From an uncultured Tateyamaria sp. (GTDB lineage Bacteria; Pseudomonadota; Alphaproteobacteria; Rhodobacterales; Rhodobacteraceae), in the NCBI RefSeq assembly GCF_947504105.1, contig NZ_CANNGP010000002.1, positions 124,001 to 188,000 on the forward strand: a stretch of DNA of 64,000 bases, read 5' to 3'. Below are positions 55,550-64,000 of the stretch, in pieces. The notes under the pieces are model-generated. The model made no database searches, had not been told where the DNA came from, and saw only the letters and a program-made list of their open reading frames with translations. Each line of letters starts with the position of its first letter. Within the stretch, counting starts at the first letter, position 1. A program made the translations under genes and the position numbers.

Positions 55550-56271
55550 TACCATGTCGCGTCAGGGTAACTGCGGGGCAGAACCTGCATCGTCGCCAGC
55601 ATATGCCCCAGATGTTCTGTATGACGCGCCCCGGTCTTGCCGCCCATATGGGCAAAGTCGCTGTGCGGTCGCACGAGCGTGGCTTCGGTCAAAACAGTCT
55701 CTAAATAAGTGTCAAAAGCGGGTCTTAGCGCAGCCATATCCGTTAGATCGTCGCCATCCGTGCTGAACATTTCGCCCACATAGGGCCACAGCCGGTCCAA
55801 CGCCGCCTGCATCCGCGCATGGCTTTCCTCGGTCCCCTCCCCCAACGCGATGACGGTGTCAGACGAGCGTTCGCGGTGATAGGTGACCTCTTTCACGGAC
55901 TTCTGCGCGATTGCACTGATCTCCGTGTCATCATGCTCTGCCAGTGTGGTCAGTGCTTCCAGATGCCAGCTATCAAATAGAAATTGCCGCATCATCGTCA
56001 CGCCGAAATCCTGGTTTGGCTGTTCGACCAACAGCAGGTTGCGGAAGTCCCACGCATCGCGGTGATAAGCCAGCGTGTCGGCTGTGCGTCCCTTACCTTC
56101 ACGCTCGGCGGCAAGACCCAACCACAGTTGCGTCTGTCCGATCAGGTCCAACGCCGTGTTGGCCAGCGCAATGTCTTCCTCAAGCGCAGGCGCATGCCCA
56201 CACCATTCTGACACCCGCTGACCCAGCACCAACGTGTTGTCGCCCATGCGGATCAGGCCCGGAACGCTCAC
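55549..56271 (-). CDS. paaC: Phenylacetyl-CoA epoxidase structural subunit PaaC
   Basis: 240 residues of a ferritin-like fold that pairs with PaaA; it lacks a full diiron site in known members. Landmarks are GHAPALEEDIALANTALDLIGQ, the FRNLLLVEQPNQDFGVTMMRQFLFDSWH run and HTEHLGHMLATMQVL. It shares a base overlap with paaB and paaD. Length is normal. Confidence 0.95.
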   Translation of the reverse strand: MSVPGLIRMGDNTLVLGQRVSEWCGHAPALEEDIALANTALDLIGQTQLWLGLAAEREGKGRTADTLAYHRDAWDFRNLLLVEQPNQDFGVTMMRQFLFDSWHLEALTTLAEHDDTEISAIAQKSVKEVTYHRERSSDTVIALGEGTEESHARMQAALDRLWPYVGEMFSTDGDDLTDMAALRPAFDTYLETVLTEATLVRPHSDFAHMGGKTGARHTEHLGHMLATMQVLPRSYPDATW

Positions 56272-56552
56272 ATCGCCCCCACATCGTCTGGAATGTCAAA
56301 GAAGGTCGGGTGGCGGTACACCTTATCGTCCGCCGGATCGTACAGTGATCCCTTGTCATCGGGGGATGAGGCCGTGATGTCGGCGGCTGGCACCACCCAG
56401 ATGCTCACACCTTCCTTGCGGCGGGTATAGACATCTCGTGCATTCTGGATCGCGTGGGTGGCATCAGTGGCATGAAGCGAACCGACATGGCGGTGCGACA
56501 GCCCATGCTGACCACGGATAAAAACTTCCCAAAGGGGCCATTCCTGTTTCAT
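56268..56552 (-). CDS. paaB: Phenylacetyl-CoA epoxidase subunit PaaB
   Basis: 94 residues. Small subunit of the PaaABCE epoxidase, thought to keep PaaAC assembled. The sequence [25 protein letters not shown] is a strong PaaB mark. ATG 56552 makes an ATGA overlap with paaA and is the right start; a longer frame upstream belongs to paaA. Confidence 0.95.
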   Translation of the reverse strand: MKQEWPLWEVFIRGQHGLSHRHVGSLHATDATHAIQNARDVYTRRKEGVSIWVVPAADITASSPDDKGSLYDPADDKVYRHPTFFDIPDDVGAM

Positions 56553-57526
56553 TCCGCCGCCACCTTCGCCGCCTGTTTCTTGGCCGCATGCGCCAGCCGC
56601 GCCTCGCGTACCCACGCCCCATCGTCCCAAGCCTTTTGCCGCGCCTCGATCCGTTCGACCGAACACGGGCCATTGCCCTTCAACACGTCAAAGAACTCGG
56701 ACCAGTCAGGTTCGGCAAAGTCATACTCACCCTTCTCTTCGTTCCAGGCCAGCGTTTCATCCGGAATCGTCAGACCCAAGTACTCCGCCTGCGGCACCGT
56801 CTGATCGACGAATTTCTGGCGCAACTCGTCGTTGGAATTCATCTTGATCTTCCACGCCATCGACTGCTCGGAATGCACGCTTTCCTTGTCGGACGGTCCG
56901 AACATCATCAGCGACGGGTACCAGAACCGGTTCAGCGCATCCTGCGCCATGCGCTTCTGTGTGTTGGTCCCATTCGCCATCTTCATCATGATGTCGAAGC
57001 CCTGGCGTTGGTGGAACGATTCCTCCTTGCAGATGCGCACCATCGACCGGGCATAAGGGCCATAAGATGTGCGCTGCAACGGCACCTGATTCATGATCGC
57101 AGCACCATCAACCAGCCAACCCACAGCCCCCATATCCGCCCATGTCAGGGTCGGATATGCGAAGATGGACGAGTACTTCATCCGCCCGTCCAGCAGCATT
57201 TCGGTCAGCTCATCGCGGCTCACGCCCAGCGTTTCCGCCGCGCAATACAAATACAGCCCATGCCCCGCCTCGTCCTGCACCTTGGCCAGCAGGATCGCCT
57301 TGCGCTCCAGCGTGGGTGCGCGGGTGATCCAGTTGCCCTCGGGCAGCTGACCAACAATCTCGGAATGCGCGTGTTGCCCGATCTGGCGGATCAGCGTCTT
57401 GCGATAGCCCGCAGGCATCCAATCCTTCGGCTCGATCTTGTCCCCCGCATCGATACGGGCTTGGAACGCAGCCAGCTTCTCGGGATCGTCCTGTGTCGCT
57501 TCGGATTTGATCATCTGTGCATACAT
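56549..57526 (-). CDS. paaA: Phenylacetyl-CoA epoxidase catalytic subunit PaaA
   Basis: 325 residues. The diiron oxygenase subunit converts phenylacetyl-CoA to the 1,2-epoxide. Metal ligands lie in [17 protein letters not shown] and in [15 protein letters not shown], the E-x-x-H patterns of the two iron-binding helices. Length matches the family. It begins 4 bases after the thiolase gene. Confidence 0.97.
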   Translation of the reverse strand: MYAQMIKSEATQDDPEKLAAFQARIDAGDKIEPKDWMPAGYRKTLIRQIGQHAHSEIVGQLPEGNWITRAPTLERKAILLAKVQDEAGHGLYLYCAAETLGVSRDELTEMLLDGRMKYSSIFAYPTLTWADMGAVGWLVDGAAIMNQVPLQRTSYGPYARSMVRICKEESFHQRQGFDIMMKMANGTNTQKRMAQDALNRFWYPSLMMFGPSDKESVHSEQSMAWKIKMNSNDELRQKFVDQTVPQAEYLGLTIPDETLAWNEEKGEYDFAEPDWSEFFDVLKGNGPCSVERIEARQKAWDDGAWVREARLAHAAKKQAAKVAAE

Positions 57527-57530
57527 CGTC

Positions 57531-58733
57531 TCAAGCCCTTTCGAGTATCATGGCAACGCCCTGCCCCACGCCCACACACATGGTGCACAGCGCATAGCGG
57601 CCACCGGTCCGTTTCAATTGATAAGCGGCGGTCATCACCAGCCGCGCGCCCGACATGCCCAGCGGGTGACCGATCGCAATTGCCCCACCCTGTGCGTTTA
57701 CACGGGGATCGTCATCCGCCACACCCAGACTGCGCAGTGTTGCCAAGCCTTGCGACGCAAACGCTTCGTTCAACTCGATCACATCCATCTGGTCGATGGT
57801 CAGGCCCGCACGCTTCAACACCTTTTCAGAGGCAGGCACTGGCCCAATCCCCATAACGCGCGGCTCGACCCCGGCGGCACACATGCCAACGACCCGCGCC
57901 ATGCGCGTCAGGCCTTGCGCATCTGCCGCCTCTGTCGACGCGATCAGCATCGCTGCCGCGCCGTCATTCACGCCCGACGCATTGCCTGCCGTCACGCTCA
58001 GGTCCGGCCCGTTGATCCCGCGCAGTCCCGCCAACTTCTCGACAGATGTTCCCGGGCGCGGATGTTCATCCGTTTGTACGACAATCGGATCACCCTTGCG
58101 CTGGGGGATCGACACAGGCGCAATCTCTTCAGCAAAGATACCGGCCTCATGCGCCGCGGCCCACCGTTCTTGCGACCGTGCCGCAAAGGCATCCTGATCC
58201 GCACGCCCCACATCCCAGTCAGCCGCCACATTGTCAGCCGTCTGAGGCATGGAATCGATCCCATATTCCGCTTTCATTTTCGGGTTCACGAACCGCCAGC
58301 CGATGGTTGTGTCATATACCTGATTGGCGCGCGAAAACGCGGTGTCCGCCTTGGGCATCACGAACGGCGCACGGCTCATGCTCTCGACCCCGCCGGCAAT
58401 GACCAGGTCCATGTCACCCGCCTTGATACCGCGTGCGGCGATGCCCACCGCGTCCATGCCCGAGGCGCACAGGCGATTCACGGTGATTCCCGGCACATCC
58501 ACAGGCAAACCCGCCAACAGACCGGCCATTCGGGCCACGTTTCGATTGTCCTCACCGGCCTGATTGGCACAGCCCATGACGACATCATCCACAGCGGCCC
58601 AGTCCAACTCGGGGTTGCGCGCCATCAATGCCGCAATGGGCGCAGCCGCCAGGTCATCGGCGCGGACGCCGGACAAAGCACCGCCGTACCGCCCAATGGG
58701 CGTACGCTGAGCATCACAAATCCATGCGTCCAT
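57531..58733 (-). CDS. 3-oxoadipyl-CoA/3-oxo-5,6-dehydrosuberyl-CoA thiolase
   Basis: 400-residue thiolase that cleaves the last intermediates of phenylacetate (PaaJ) or of beta-ketoadipate (PcaF) to acetyl-CoA and succinyl-CoA. Catalytic Cys lies in [11 protein letters not shown], with the His motif [12 protein letters not shown] and C-terminal [10 protein letters not shown]. The name PaaJ or PcaF cannot be told apart by eye; the operon favours PaaJ. First gene of the operon with a strong AAGGAGGAG site. Confidence 0.9.
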   Translation of the reverse strand: MDAWICDAQRTPIGRYGGALSGVRADDLAAAPIAALMARNPELDWAAVDDVVMGCANQAGEDNRNVARMAGLLAGLPVDVPGITVNRLCASGMDAVGIAARGIKAGDMDLVIAGGVESMSRAPFVMPKADTAFSRANQVYDTTIGWRFVNPKMKAEYGIDSMPQTADNVAADWDVGRADQDAFAARSQERWAAAHEAGIFAEEIAPVSIPQRKGDPIVVQTDEHPRPGTSVEKLAGLRGINGPDLSVTAGNASGVNDGAAAMLIASTEAADAQGLTRMARVVGMCAAGVEPRVMGIGPVPASEKVLKRAGLTIDQMDVIELNEAFASQGLATLRSLGVADDDPRVNAQGGAIAIGHPLGMSGARLVMTAAYQLKRTGGRYALCTMCVGVGQGVAMILERA

Positions 58734-58779
58734 CGGCTCCTCCTTAGGCCTTAAGTACGCCGTATGGTGATTCCGTTCA

Positions 58780-58835
58780 ACAATTAATGTTACACAATTT
58801 AGTGTTTCATATGAGAATTAGTAACACTTTAACTG
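58780..58835. promoter_or_regulatory. AT-rich divergent control region with nested dyads, candidate PaaX site
   Basis: Between the thiolase (minus) and the E1 fusion (plus), this stretch is strikingly AT-rich relative to flanking coding DNA. TGTTAC (58788-58793) and GTAACA (58821-58826) are inverse repeats 27 bases apart, and AGTGTT (58801-58806) and AACACT (58823-58828) are another pair. Such dyads are what a dimeric repressor could bind. PaaX is the obvious candidate in this operon, but no binding sequence is proved. Confidence 0.45.
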
Positions 58836-58904
58836 CCTGCTGGACCATTGCCCTTGGTCCCTGTTCTATGGCCTTCAACGCTTCGCATATACGGACCACG
58901 CCAC

Positions 58905-61088
58905 ATGGATCGCGCCGCCATCGTTCATGACAACTTCCACCGGCGGCTAAAGGCCAACGATTTGCCAATGGGCAGTGGTGCTGGCGACATGGATGCCGAA
59001 ACGCTTCTCACCCTTTTCCGCGCGCAATGCCTGTCCCGCCAACTCGATCGCACCAGTCGCGCGATGCAAAAGGCAGGGCAGGGATACTACACAATCGGGT
59101 CCAGCGGGCACGAAGGGATGGCGGGCGTTGCACACGCACTGCGGCCCACCGACATGGCGTTCCTCCATTATCGCGATGCTGCGTTTCAGATCGCGCGCGC
59201 GGGCCAGGTACCCAACCAGACTCCGGCCTGGGACATCCTGCTCAGCTTCGCCGCCTCTGCCGAGGACCCAATGTCCGGTGGTCGACACAAGGTTCTGGGA
59301 TCGAAGGCGCTGAACATCCCGCCGCAGACCTCGACCATTGCCAGTCACTTGCCCAAGGCGGTTGGGGCTGCCTATTCTATCGGACTTGCCAAGCGGCAAC
59401 GTCCAGAGCATGCACACTTGCCCGACGACAGCCTTGTCATATGTTCTTTTGGCGATGCCTCGGTCAACCATTCCACGGCCCAAGGGGCGATCAACACGGC
59501 TTGCTGGACAAGCTTTCAGAATGCACCGCTGCCGCTGCTGTTCGTGTGCGAGGACAATGGCATTGGCATCTCGACGCCCACACCTTCGGGATGGGTGGCT
59601 GCGAACTTCTCAACCAAACCGGGGCTCACATATTTCGCTTGCGATGGCCTGAATGTCGCCGAAACCCAAAGGGTCACAGCAGAAGCCGCCGCATTTGTCC
59701 GCCGCCACAAATCCCCCGCTTTCCTGCACATACGCACCGTCCGACTTTATGGTCACGCAGGCTCAGACGTCGAAGCCACTTACCGTGCCAAGGCAGACAT
59801 CGAAGCTGATGAGGGCAACGACCCGCTCCTCCACACCGCTCGCCTGCTTCGCGACAGTGGGACCATCACGCCAGAGGAGGCGCTCGCGCTTTACGAAAAG
59901 ATCGGAGGGGAGTGCGAAGCGCTTGCGGCCAGAGCCACCAAGCGTTCTCGCTTGCAAACCTCAGCAGATGTTAGCGCCAGCCTGATCCCCCCAGCTCGCA
60001 CATGCGCAACCACAAACGGACCTTCTGTCGAAGAACGCGCTCAGGTCTTCGGCACCGATCTGCGCAGCAGCGAAGACCCACAGGTGATGAGTAAACTCAT
60101 CTCATGGGCGCTCACCGACTTGATGCTCGAACACCCCGAAGTCATCATGGCGGGTGAGGACATAGGTAAAAAGGGCGGCGTCTATGGCGCTACGCAAAAA
60201 CTGCAGTCCCGCTTCGGCCCGCACCGCGTCATCGACACATTGCTTGATGAACAATCCATCCTCGGCCTTGCCATCGGCATGGCGCATAACGGATTTGTTC
60301 CGATCCCCGAAATCCAGTTCCTCGCCTACCTCCACAACGCCGAGGATCAGCTCAGAGGCGAAGCTGCCACGCTCCCCTTCTTTTCGAACGGCCAATACAC
60401 CAATCCCATAGTCCTGCGCATCGCGGGCCTTGGCTACCAACGCGGGTTCGGCGGGCATTTTCACAACGACAATTCGTTGGCTGTTCTGCGCGACATCCCC
60501 GGCCTCATCATCGCCTGCCCGTCGCGCGGCGATGACGCTGCCAAGATGCTGCGCGAAGCAGTCCGCCTTGCGCGCGAGGAACAGCGCGTCGTGGTCTTTG
60601 TTGAACCTATCGCCCTCTATCCCATGCGCGACCTGCACGCCGAGGGCGACAAGAGCTGGATGTCGACCTACCCGGCGCCCGACGAGCGGATCGCGCTGGG
60701 CGATATTGGTGTCAGCGGTACTGGCACTGACCTCGCCATCGTCACATACGGAAATGGACGCTACCTATCGGAACAGGCGGCGCAACGTTTGCAATCTGAC
60801 GGCATCAATACCCGCGTTATCGACATGCGTTGGCTTGCGCCTCTCCCAGAAGCGGCCCTGATCGAACAGGTCAAGGGATGCAATGCCACTCTTATCGTCG
60901 ATGAATGCCGCCGCACCGGCAGCCAGTCCGAAGCTCTCATGACCCTATTTGCCGAGGCCGACATCACCAATATCGCCCGCCTTGCAGCCGAAGATTGCTT
61001 CATCGCTACCGGCCCCGCCTATGCCGCCACGCTCCCCTCGACCGACAGTATTGTGGGCGCCGCCAAGACGTTGATATCAAAGTCCTGA
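58905..61088 (+). CDS. Fused alpha-beta 2-oxoacid dehydrogenase E1 component
   Basis: 727 residues from ATG 58905. The first half (about 20-330) is an E1-alpha-like thiamine diphosphate domain with GSSGHEGMAGVAHAL, GDASVNHSTAQGAINTACW and LFVCEDNGIGIS. After a linker of some 50 residues, the second half (about 385-720) is E1-beta-like with MAGEDIGKKGGVYGAT and the RVIDTLLDEQSILGLAIGMA region. In most bacteria these are two genes. The E2 and E3 partners are not in this window. The substrate is unclear; branched-chain or arylpyruvate 2-oxoacids are plausible. Leucine codon use in this and the next two genes is richer in CTC. Confidence 0.87.
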   Translation: MDRAAIVHDNFHRRLKANDLPMGSGAGDMDAETLLTLFRAQCLSRQLDRTSRAMQKAGQGYYTIGSSGHEGMAGVAHALRPTDMAFLHYRDAAFQIARAGQVPNQTPAWDILLSFAASAEDPMSGGRHKVLGSKALNIPPQTSTIASHLPKAVGAAYSIGLAKRQRPEHAHLPDDSLVICSFGDASVNHSTAQGAINTACWTSFQNAPLPLLFVCEDNGIGISTPTPSGWVAANFSTKPGLTYFACDGLNVAETQRVTAEAAAFVRRHKSPAFLHIRTVRLYGHAGSDVEATYRAKADIEADEGNDPLLHTARLLRDSGTITPEEALALYEKIGGECEALAARATKRSRLQTSADVSASLIPPARTCATTNGPSVEERAQVFGTDLRSSEDPQVMSKLISWALTDLMLEHPEVIMAGEDIGKKGGVYGATQKLQSRFGPHRVIDTLLDEQSILGLAIGMAHNGFVPIPEIQFLAYLHNAEDQLRGEAATLPFFSNGQYTNPIVLRIAGLGYQRGFGGHFHNDNSLAVLRDIPGLIIACPSRGDDAAKMLREAVRLAREEQRVVVFVEPIALYPMRDLHAEGDKSWMSTYPAPDERIALGDIGVSGTGTDLAIVTYGNGRYLSEQAAQRLQSDGINTRVIDMRWLAPLPEAALIEQVKGCNATLIVDECRRTGSQSEALMTLFAEADITNIARLAAEDCFIATGPAYAATLPSTDSIVGAAKTLISKS

Positions 61089-61178
61089 GATTCCGGTTTC
61101 ACGAAATTGACCCTTGCCCTTGATCGGTCTTTCCAATCCGGTCCAAAGTCGCGCGAACAGGGAGAGAGGACACCACAC

Positions 61179-62213
61179 ATGACGCATCAGGCGGCCTTCT
61201 ATCGCGGCGACAAACACTTTTCGGTCGAGGCGGTGGAGACACCTGCGCCCGGTCCTGGTCAGGTACAGATCGATGTTGCCTATTGCGGAATCTGCGGCAC
61301 GGACCTGCATATCTATCTCGGTCACATGGATGCCCGCGTCGGCTTTGAACGCACCATCGGGCACGAGATGTCCGGCGTTGTCTCGGCTGTCGGGGAGGGC
61401 GTTGACGGGTTCGAACCCGGCCAACCCATCGTCGTCCGCCCGCTTGATCATTGCGGCGACTGCCCCGCCTGCGACGCCGGCCACCAGCACATCTGCCACA
61501 ACCTCAAATTCATCGGCATCGACAGCGACGGGGCCTTTCAGCAGAAGTGGAACGTCCCGGCCCATACCGTTCACGTCCTCCCCTCAGACCTCAACCTCGC
61601 CCACGCTGCCCTGATCGAACCGCTGGCCGTCGCCGTCCACGACGTCGACCGCGGCAAGGTGAAACCGGGCGAAGACGTTCTGGTCATCGGCGGTGGCCCC
61701 ATCGGCATGTTGGTCGCCATGGCCGCGCGGAACGCAGGGGCCAACGTCACGGTGGCCGAGATCAACGACAACCGCCTCGCTTTCGCGCAAAAGATCGGGT
61801 TCACCACGATGGATCCCAAAACAACCGACGTCGCCAAAGCCATGCATGAGGCGACGGGTGGCAAAGGGGCTGACGTGGTGTTCGAGGTGTCCGGCAGCCA
61901 ACCCGGCGTCGATCTGATGACCGCTGCCGCCGCTACACGGGAGCGTATTGTCATGGTCGCCATCCACGCCACCAAACCGCAGATCGACATGTTCCAGTTC
62001 TTCTGGCGCGAGCTGGACCTGATCGGCGCGCGCGTCTACCGGCCCGAGGATTATGACAAGGCCATGGACCTGCTCGCCAAAGGCGTCGTCGATTGTGATG
62101 CCTTTATCACCGACATCCAGGGGCTGGACGACATCGAGGGCGCGTTCAAAACGCTCACCGAAAACCCCAACGCCATGAAATCCATGATCCGGGTCACGGA
62201 GGGGCTGCAATGA
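61179..62213 (+). CDS. Zinc-dependent medium-chain alcohol/polyol dehydrogenase
   Basis: 344 residues. The catalytic zinc region has YCGICGTDLHIY and GHEMSGVV; the structural zinc site is CGDCPACDAGHQHIC. The NAD(P) fold contains VIGGGPIGMLVAMAARNAG. It resembles sorbitol, L-threonine, butanediol or L-gulonate/L-idonate dehydrogenases; the exact substrate is not clear. The ATG at 61179 follows GGGAGAGAGGA. It overlaps the following SDR gene by 4 bases. Confidence 0.86.
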   Translation: MTHQAAFYRGDKHFSVEAVETPAPGPGQVQIDVAYCGICGTDLHIYLGHMDARVGFERTIGHEMSGVVSAVGEGVDGFEPGQPIVVRPLDHCGDCPACDAGHQHICHNLKFIGIDSDGAFQQKWNVPAHTVHVLPSDLNLAHAALIEPLAVAVHDVDRGKVKPGEDVLVIGGGPIGMLVAMAARNAGANVTVAEINDNRLAFAQKIGFTTMDPKTTDVAKAMHEATGGKGADVVFEVSGSQPGVDLMTAAAATRERIVMVAIHATKPQIDMFQFFWRELDLIGARVYRPEDYDKAMDLLAKGVVDCDAFITDIQGLDDIEGAFKTLTENPNAMKSMIRVTEGLQ

Positions 62214-62977
62214 ACGTTCGCAACTCCTTCGACCTGACCGGCAAAACCGCCCTTATAACAGGCGCAAAACGCGGTATAGGACGCGGCATGGCCGAGGCGC
62301 TGGCCGAAGCCGGGGCCGACATCATCGGCGTCAGTGCTACGCTCGCCCCCGGTTCGGACGTGCAACAACGCATCGAAGCCATGGGTCGCACATTCACACC
62401 ATACGCTTGCGACTTCTCGGACCGCCCAGCAGTCAAAGCCTTCGCCGCGCAGGTCCTCACAGACCACCCGCAGATCGACATCCTGATCAACAACGCGGGC
62501 ACCATCCTGCGCACCCCTGCCGCTGACCATCCCGACGACATGTGGGACAAAGTGATTGAGGTGAACCTGAACGCTCAATTCATCCTCACACGTGAGGTGG
62601 GCAAGAAAATGGTCGAACGGGGCTCAGGCAAGGTCATCTTCACCGCCTCTCTGCTCACATTCCAGGGTGGGATTACGGTGCCTGGCTATGCGGCCTCCAA
62701 GGGCGGGATTGGCCAACTGACCATGGCTTTTGCCAACGAATGGGCGGGTAAGGGCGTCAACGTGAACGCTATCGCTCCCGGTTATATCGACACCGACAAC
62801 ACCGAAGCCTTGCGCAACGATCCGATACGCTCGAAATCCATACTAGAGCGTATCCCAGCTGGCAGATGGGGCAAACCTGAGGACTTCAAAGGCCCCACCG
62901 TTTTCCTCGCTTCCGACGCATCTGCATACATGCACGGCCACGTAATGCTGGTCGATGGCGGCTGGATGGGTCGCTAG
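62210..62977 (+). CDS. SDR family oxidoreductase, KduD/gluconate-5-dehydrogenase-like
   Basis: 255 residues. The SDR cofactor motif is TGAKRGIGRG, then NNAG, catalytic Ser (FTASLLTFQGG) and YAASK, and the C-terminus GHVMLVDGGWMGR. It is close to KduD-type 2-deoxy-D-gluconate 3-dehydrogenase (INNAGxIxR, SFQGGxxVPxYxASK, NEWAxKxxNVNAIAPGY pattern). With the zinc dehydrogenase, this could oxidise and then reduce a sugar acid. Substrate unproved. Confidence 0.85.
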   Translation: MNVRNSFDLTGKTALITGAKRGIGRGMAEALAEAGADIIGVSATLAPGSDVQQRIEAMGRTFTPYACDFSDRPAVKAFAAQVLTDHPQIDILINNAGTILRTPAADHPDDMWDKVIEVNLNAQFILTREVGKKMVERGSGKVIFTASLLTFQGGITVPGYAASKGGIGQLTMAFANEWAGKGVNVNAIAPGYIDTDNTEALRNDPIRSKSILERIPAGRWGKPEDFKGPTVFLASDASAYMHGHVMLVDGGWMGR

Positions 62978-63756
62978 TCCTTGATCGGGTTGGGGCCGGT
63001 ATAGGTCCAGCGATAATCAGGTGGCGTCGGCCCCTTGTTGCGACCACCCTGCTGTTTTTGTTCCCACGCATGGGACAGGATACCGACGGATCGAGACAGG
63101 CAGAACAGTCCGCGTGCCAACGGTGCGGGAAAACTTAACTCGGCAAATATCACAGCCGTGGCACCGTCGATGTTCATGGGCACGGGCTTGCCCTTCTCTG
63201 CGGCAAGCGCCGCCTCGATGCCGCGCGCAATCTCAGAAAAGCGCCCGGATACAGTTCCAGCCTTTGCCGCTTCATCCACCAAGGCCAGAAGCCTTGGGGC
63301 ACGCGGATCGACCGGCTTGTGAAACCGGTGTCCGAATCCGGGAATGAACGGCCCATGCTCAGTCCGCCAAGCGTCCAGAACCTCAGCCAAAGGTGTATCG
63401 GACGCTTCCACGCGGGCATAAAGCTGAACCGCCTGCTCGCCCGCGCCACCATGCACATCGTCCAGCATGTTCACGGCAGACGCCATCGCGCCATTCAGGC
63501 TCAGTCCACAGGTGACGGCCATCCGCGCTGCGGCTATCGATGGCGCTTGCGGTCCATGATCGACGGCGGCGACCAGAGCCGCTTCGAACAGTTTCGCCTC
63601 AGGCTCGGACGGCATGTCACCACGGGTCATCAGCCAGATCATCTGCGGAAAGCTCACCGCGCCAATCAGGTCCTCAATCGGATGTCCGCGCAGCCGGACC
63701 TGACCGGGCGCCATGTCGATGATGTCGGTAGACCACCAATCTGAAACGTCACTCAT
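62974..63756 (-). CDS. Citrate synthase-family citryl-CoA lyase-like protein
   Basis: 260 residues, about 60 percent of a normal citrate synthase. It keeps HGGAGEQAVQLY, GFGHRFHKPVDPRAPRL and NIDGATAVIFAEL, the CoA and acid-binding and catalytic segments of the citrate-synthase C-terminal part. Such short proteins are annotated as citryl-CoA lyases. ATG 63756 overlaps the CoA transferase stop by 4 bases. It shares 4 bases with the convergent SDR. The real acyl-CoA substrate is unknown. Confidence 0.8.
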   Translation of the reverse strand: MSDVSDWWSTDIIDMAPGQVRLRGHPIEDLIGAVSFPQMIWLMTRGDMPSEPEAKLFEAALVAAVDHGPQAPSIAAARMAVTCGLSLNGAMASAVNMLDDVHGGAGEQAVQLYARVEASDTPLAEVLDAWRTEHGPFIPGFGHRFHKPVDPRAPRLLALVDEAAKAGTVSGRFSEIARGIEAALAAEKGKPVPMNIDGATAVIFAELSFPAPLARGLFCLSRSVGILSHAWEQKQQGGRNKGPTPPDYRWTYTGPNPIKD

Positions 63757-64000
63757 ATCGCCCCCTCGTCGGTCAGGTCCGCAACGTCCTGGTCGCTCAG
63801 ACCCAGTGCGCGCCAAATTTCGTGCCCATGTTCCCCAAGTCGCGGCGGCGGGGTGGGCACCGTCAACGGTGCGCCATCCAGCTTGACCCCGGTATTCACA
63901 ACCTCGATATCGCGCCCCACCCCTGGTACGTCCGGGTAGCGCGACATCAGCCCACGGTCTGCGATCTGTGGATGGGACAACACCTCTGGCACCGACATTA
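63753..64000 (-). CDS. CaiB/BaiF family CoA transferase, C-terminal part (5' end outside the window)
   Basis: The visible 82 or so residues are the C-terminus of a class III CoA transferase: VPEVLSHPQIADRGLMSRYPD, VVNTGVKLDGAPLTVPTPPPRLGEHGHEI and a final acidic helix. These proteins move CoA between carboxylic acids. The gene overlaps the citryl-CoA lyase gene by 4 bases. The rest, with the catalytic Asp, lies beyond base 64000; the frame is still open at the edge. Confidence 0.88.
   Translation of the reverse strand, partial: MSVPEVLSHPQIADRGLMSRYPDVPGVGRDIEVVNTGVKLDGAPLTVPTPPPRLGEHGHEIWRALGLSDQDVADLTDEGAI

Noticed and set aside
56588-58754. Two plus-strand open frames of over 420 codons opposite paaA and the thiolase gene
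   Set aside because: Both are antisense to genes with full catalytic motifs, very rich in His, Pro and Arg, and without a plausible start signal.

Overview
The window looks like a chromosomal segment from a marine Roseobacter-group alphaproteobacterium (Rhodobacterales). This rests on gene families and gene order, not on a database search: rimP-nusA-ylxR-infB, an lptB-hpf-ptsN segment without rpoN, Roseobacter-style glycosyltransferases, a PaaX-regulated phenylacetyl-CoA epoxidase operon, and small proteins that I recall from this group. I see no rRNA or tRNA gene, CRISPR array, insertion sequence, integrase or replication origin. Gene density is very high, with many 1-4 bp start/stop overlaps. 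Only one stretch longer than 300 bp has no intact gene (40774-41110, after galU), and it holds a probable galE relic.

Layout. 1-4750: the end of a CCA-adding enzyme, then a tandem ABC exporter pair preceded by a possible Trp-codon leader peptide. 4790-8814: an RlmD-like RNA methyltransferase, a NaChBac-type sodium channel, two L,D-transpeptidases and a CAP lipoprotein. 8953-15993: a tiny membrane protein, ferrochelatase, a degenerate NDUFAF5-like methyltransferase, ComF, glutaredoxin 3, a nitrilase-family amidase, a MarR regulator, UbiG, prolyl aminopeptidase and a short solute-binding protein. 16119-21455: the rimP-nusA-ylxR-infB operon. 21526-24244: a 44-residue protein, then mutT-argJ-parvulin on the minus strand. 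24422-29815: secA and two envelope proteins. 29812-33868: radC and dnaK-dnaJ on the minus strand. 34060-35958: alkB and a porin.

35987-46475 is a surface-glycan region. It has a KpsM-like export permease, cysQ, kdsB, a GT2, galU, a galE relic, a GT4, a second GT2-like enzyme, a GT14-like enzyme and a two-part sulfotransferase. Together these suggest a sulfated, Kdo-linked or LPS-type surface polysaccharide. Next to it on the minus strand, rnd-kdsD-lptC-lptA-lptB-hpf-ptsN supplies Kdo synthesis, LPS transport and stationary-phase or nitrogen-PTS control (46472-51222).

51265-58733 is a minus-strand operon for aerobic phenylacetate degradation (thiolase-paaA-B-C-D-E-paaZ-paaX). It is transcribed away from an AT-rich divergent promoter region carrying dyad symmetries. 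On the other side of that region, a fused alpha-beta 2-oxoacid dehydrogenase E1, a zinc alcohol dehydrogenase and a KduD-like SDR run on the plus strand, with visibly different leucine codon use. The window closes with a citryl-CoA lyase-like protein and the C-terminus of a CaiB-family CoA transferase (62974-64000).

The least expected items are the attenuator-like leader before the ABC exporters, the galE relic, the apparent CTG-start glycosyltransferase, the tandem sulfotransferase, the SAM-motif-less methyltransferase homologue, the divergent regulatory region at 58.8 kb, and the CaiB/citryl-CoA lyase pair.
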